Source of the DNA: Arthrobacter sp. V1I9
GTDB lineage: Bacteria > Actinomycetota > Actinomycetes > Actinomycetales > Micrococcaceae
NCBI RefSeq assembly: GCF_030817075.1
Contig: NZ_JAUSYU010000001.1
Location: 1,922,001-1,986,000, forward strand
DNA length: 64,000 bases
Direction of reading: 5' to 3'
Positions 62,240 through 64,000 of the stretch are shown here, piece after piece; position 1 is the stretch's first letter, and each line of letters begins with the position of its first letter. Made by a program: the position numbers and the translations under genes. Below the pieces are notes generated by a model. The model made no database searches. It had not been told where the DNA came from and was given only the letters and a program-made list of their open reading frames with translations.

Positions 62240-63635
62240 GGTTCCGGATCCTGTGGTCTCCCGAGCTGATCCAGTCCAGCAGCAGCTTCCGGCTGACCTT
62301 GCCGCGGTCCGTGATGGGCAGTTCTGTCACCGCATAGTACTGAAGCGGCCACTTGTCCCGGGCCAGGATGTTCTCCAGTCCCGCCTTCAGCTGGGTTGCA
62401 GTAACAGCACCGGCGGACGGAACGATGCCGGCCACCACCCGCTGGCCCCGAAGGTCGTCGGGCACCCCGGCGGCGACGGCAGCGGCAACGCCAGGCACGG
62501 CTGCCAGCGCCAGTTCCACCTCGTGCGGATAAACGTTTTTGCCGGCAGTGAGGATCATGTCCGCACGGCGCCCCAGGATGTGCAGCTCCCCCGCCTCGAC
62601 GTAGCCTTGGTCCCCCACGGTGAACCAGCCGCCAAAAGACCGCAACGCCTCGCCGTCATCGCCCCAGAGGTAGCCGTTGCTGACCATCGCGCTGCGCACG
62701 CAGATGTTACCGGCGGCCCCGTCCGGAAGCCGCGTCCCGGCGTCGTCCAGGATTCTCACGTCCACACCGGGAAAGGGACGCCCGATGCCCGTCCCGCCCA
62801 CCGCCGCGGCTGCCCGGGCAGGAAGGCCCACCCCGGACACAAAGCTCAGCTCCGAGGCGCCGTAGTACTCGAAGATGGTGGCGTTCGGCGCCCAGCGGCG
62901 TGCCGCTTCGAGGGTCCGGGCGTCAAGCTTTGAGCCGGCGCAGATGATGCTGCGCACCCCGGAGCCGTCTACGCATCCCGTGAGACCGCGCTCGCTCAGC
63001 ATCCTCAACATGGTGGGCACCAGCACCAGGCGGGTGACACGGTCATGCGTGATGGCCGCGTGGACGTCGCCGACGTCGAACGTTTCAAGGGTCTGGAATT
63101 CCGTGCCGGCGTAGAGGCACTCGGCCAGCGCGTAAAGGTTCAGGCTCGCGGCCAGCGGACCCGGCGCCAGCGTCACATCGCCCGCGCTGAGCCCGAAGAA
63201 CTCGATCGACGCGTCAAAGGATTCCTGCCAGGACCGCCGGGACCGGGTGAAGGCCTTCGGGACCGAGGTGGTGCCGGACGTAAGGCCAATGAGGAAGGTG
63301 GCCTCCGGCGCCCCGTCAGCCAGGTCATCGTCCGGGGACACCGCTGCGGGCTGCGCGGACGACTCGGCGCGGCGGCTGATATCCTCCTGCAACGAGGCAG
63401 GCCAAGCGGGATCGAGCACTGCGCACTGGCGCCCGCCGGCCAGGGCCGCCGCGAACTTCACAACAAAATTTACCGAGTTGGCCTCAGACAGGGCCGTCAC
63501 CGCCTTGGTCTCGGGAACCAGGCCGGCAGCTGAATCGCGGAGTGCCGCCCAGGTTAGGCGGTGACCGGCGACCACGACGGCGGTGTCGTGCGGCCGTTCT
63601 TCGGCCCAGCGCTGGATTCGGTTGAGGAAAGGCAT
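62229..63635 (-). CDS. AMP-dependent acyl-CoA synthetase-like ligase
   Basis: About 468 residues, short for an acyl-CoA synthetase. The P-loop LTSGTTSVPKAF, the EYYGASE (A5) motif, GRRADMILTAGKNVYP (A8) and the catalytic Lys in DRGKVSRKLL are present. The start is chosen at ATG 63635 (MPFLNRIQRWAEE); a start at 63659 is also open. It overlaps the thiolase gene. The acyl substrate is unknown. Confidence 0.85.
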   Translation of the reverse strand: MPFLNRIQRWAEERPHDTAVVVAGHRLTWAALRDSAAGLVPETKAVTALSEANSVNFVVKFAAALAGGRQCAVLDPAWPASLQEDISRRAESSAQPAAVSPDDDLADGAPEATFLIGLTSGTTSVPKAFTRSRRSWQESFDASIEFFGLSAGDVTLAPGPLAASLNLYALAECLYAGTEFQTLETFDVGDVHAAITHDRVTRLVLVPTMLRMLSERGLTGCVDGSGVRSIICAGSKLDARTLEAARRWAPNATIFEYYGASELSFVSGVGLPARAAAAVGGTGIGRPFPGVDVRILDDAGTRLPDGAAGNICVRSAMVSNGYLWGDDGEALRSFGGWFTVGDQGYVEAGELHILGRRADMILTAGKNVYPHEVELALAAVPGVAAAVAAGVPDDLRGQRVVAGIVPSAGAVTATQLKAGLENILARDKWPLQYYAVTELPITDRGKVSRKLLLDWISSGDHRIRNLGA

Positions 63636-63694
63636 CGGACCAACTTTACCGGCAGGCACCGCTTGAGATTCAGGTCCATGGGTATTGTGACTTT

Positions 63695-64000
63695 ATGAGT
63701 TTCAACGACAATGTGCAGCTGGATCCGTCGCAGGTCCAGGACCGGCGAGGCATGGGCCGCGGAGTGAAGGTAGGTGGCGGCATCGGCGGCGGGCTCATCC
63801 TGCTCATCGCCACGCTCCTGGGTGTCAACCCGCAACTCTTGGAGGGCCTGGCAGGGGCCGGGCAGGAGCCTCAAAGCCAAGGGACCGCGCCGGCCTGCGA
63901 CCGGGGGGCGGATGCGGACGCCCGCGTGGACTGCCGCATCACCGGCACCGTCAACAGCCTGAACGCGTTCTGGCCCGCCTATCTGCAGCAGTACGACGTG
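63695..64000 (+). CDS. YpfJ-type neutral zinc metallopeptidase, N-terminal part (cut by window edge)
   Basis: The first 102 codons of a gene that runs off the right edge. SFNDNVQLDPSQVQDRRG and the Gly-rich helix VGGGIGGGLILLIATLLG match the N-terminus of the YpfJ (PF04228) family, a membrane-anchored protein with a C-terminal zinc-peptidase domain. The catalytic HExxH is beyond the window. It is divergent from the ligase gene. Confidence 0.8.
   Translation, partial: MSFNDNVQLDPSQVQDRRGMGRGVKVGGGIGGGLILLIATLLGVNPQLLEGLAGAGQEPQSQGTAPACDRGADADARVDCRITGTVNSLNAFWPAYLQQYDV

Overview
The window is dense, high-GC DNA with short intergenic gaps, ATGA start/stop overlaps and actinobacterial marker families: DUF4193, DUF3099, a GlgM/GlgC pair, a FabG4/FadA2/HtdX-like block and a BioYMN transporter. 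It looks like a chromosomal segment from a Micrococcaceae-type actinobacterium (Arthrobacter/Pseudarthrobacter-like). That assignment is inferred from gene families and gene order, not from a database match.

Layout. 0-5.8 kb: a cut glycosyltransferase 9 gene, DUF4193, a frameshifted yqeY, an M50-like membrane protease, a GST-fold hydroquinone reductase, a beta-lactamase-fold hydrolase and an FUSC membrane protein. 5.7-12.3 kb: a lipid block (MaoC hydratase, FabG4, FadA2; then divergently a frameshifted TetR gene and an acyl-CoA oxidase) with a perfect inverted repeat between the two arms. 12.4-15.1 kb: divergent glgM/glgC. 15.2-25.6 kb: an SDR with a zinc-ribbon insert, the alpha-E/ATP-grasp/transglutaminase cassette, a YeiH transporter, PepN, a lipoate ligase and ribosomal protein L31 type B.

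26.0-37.6 kb is the most unusual part: seven co-directional genes forming an amino-acid polymer or peptide biosynthesis cluster. SbnA- and SbnB-like enzymes should make L-2,3-diaminopropionate from O-phosphoserine and glutamate. One NRPS protein carries a half condensation domain, an adenylation domain with an acidic pocket and one carrier domain. A second protein carries three tandem carrier domains fused to a six-helix, three-lobe membrane region like that of epsilon-poly-lysine synthetase (Pls). An Fe(II)/2-oxoglutarate oxygenase, a threonine-synthase-like PLP enzyme and a LuxE-type acyl-protein ligase complete it. I infer a split Pls-type synthetase for a diaminopropionate-type homopolymer or tailored oligomer. 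The cluster lies between housekeeping genes and is preceded by a roughly 500-bp gap with tandem 33-bp repeats.

37.6-49 kb returns to core genes: TrmH-type methyltransferase, TauE, ABC ATPase, SerB, two SDRs (one FabG), DUF3099, SURF1, ABC-F, an ArfB-like hydrolase and an SPL-family radical SAM protein. 49-58 kb is more accessory: a C39-like lipoprotein, a broken secreted gene, a VOC protein, a very large secreted haem peroxidase with RTX, Fn3 and five near-identical FG-GAP repeats, an unknown membrane protein and a DUF1206 remnant. 58-64 kb holds a CBS-domain protein, bioYMN, a thiolase/AMP-ligase pair and the start of a YpfJ-type metallopeptidase gene.

Three genes (yqeY, the TetR gene and the secreted gene near 50.1 kb) appear to be broken by small frameshifts. 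Some of these may be sequencing errors.
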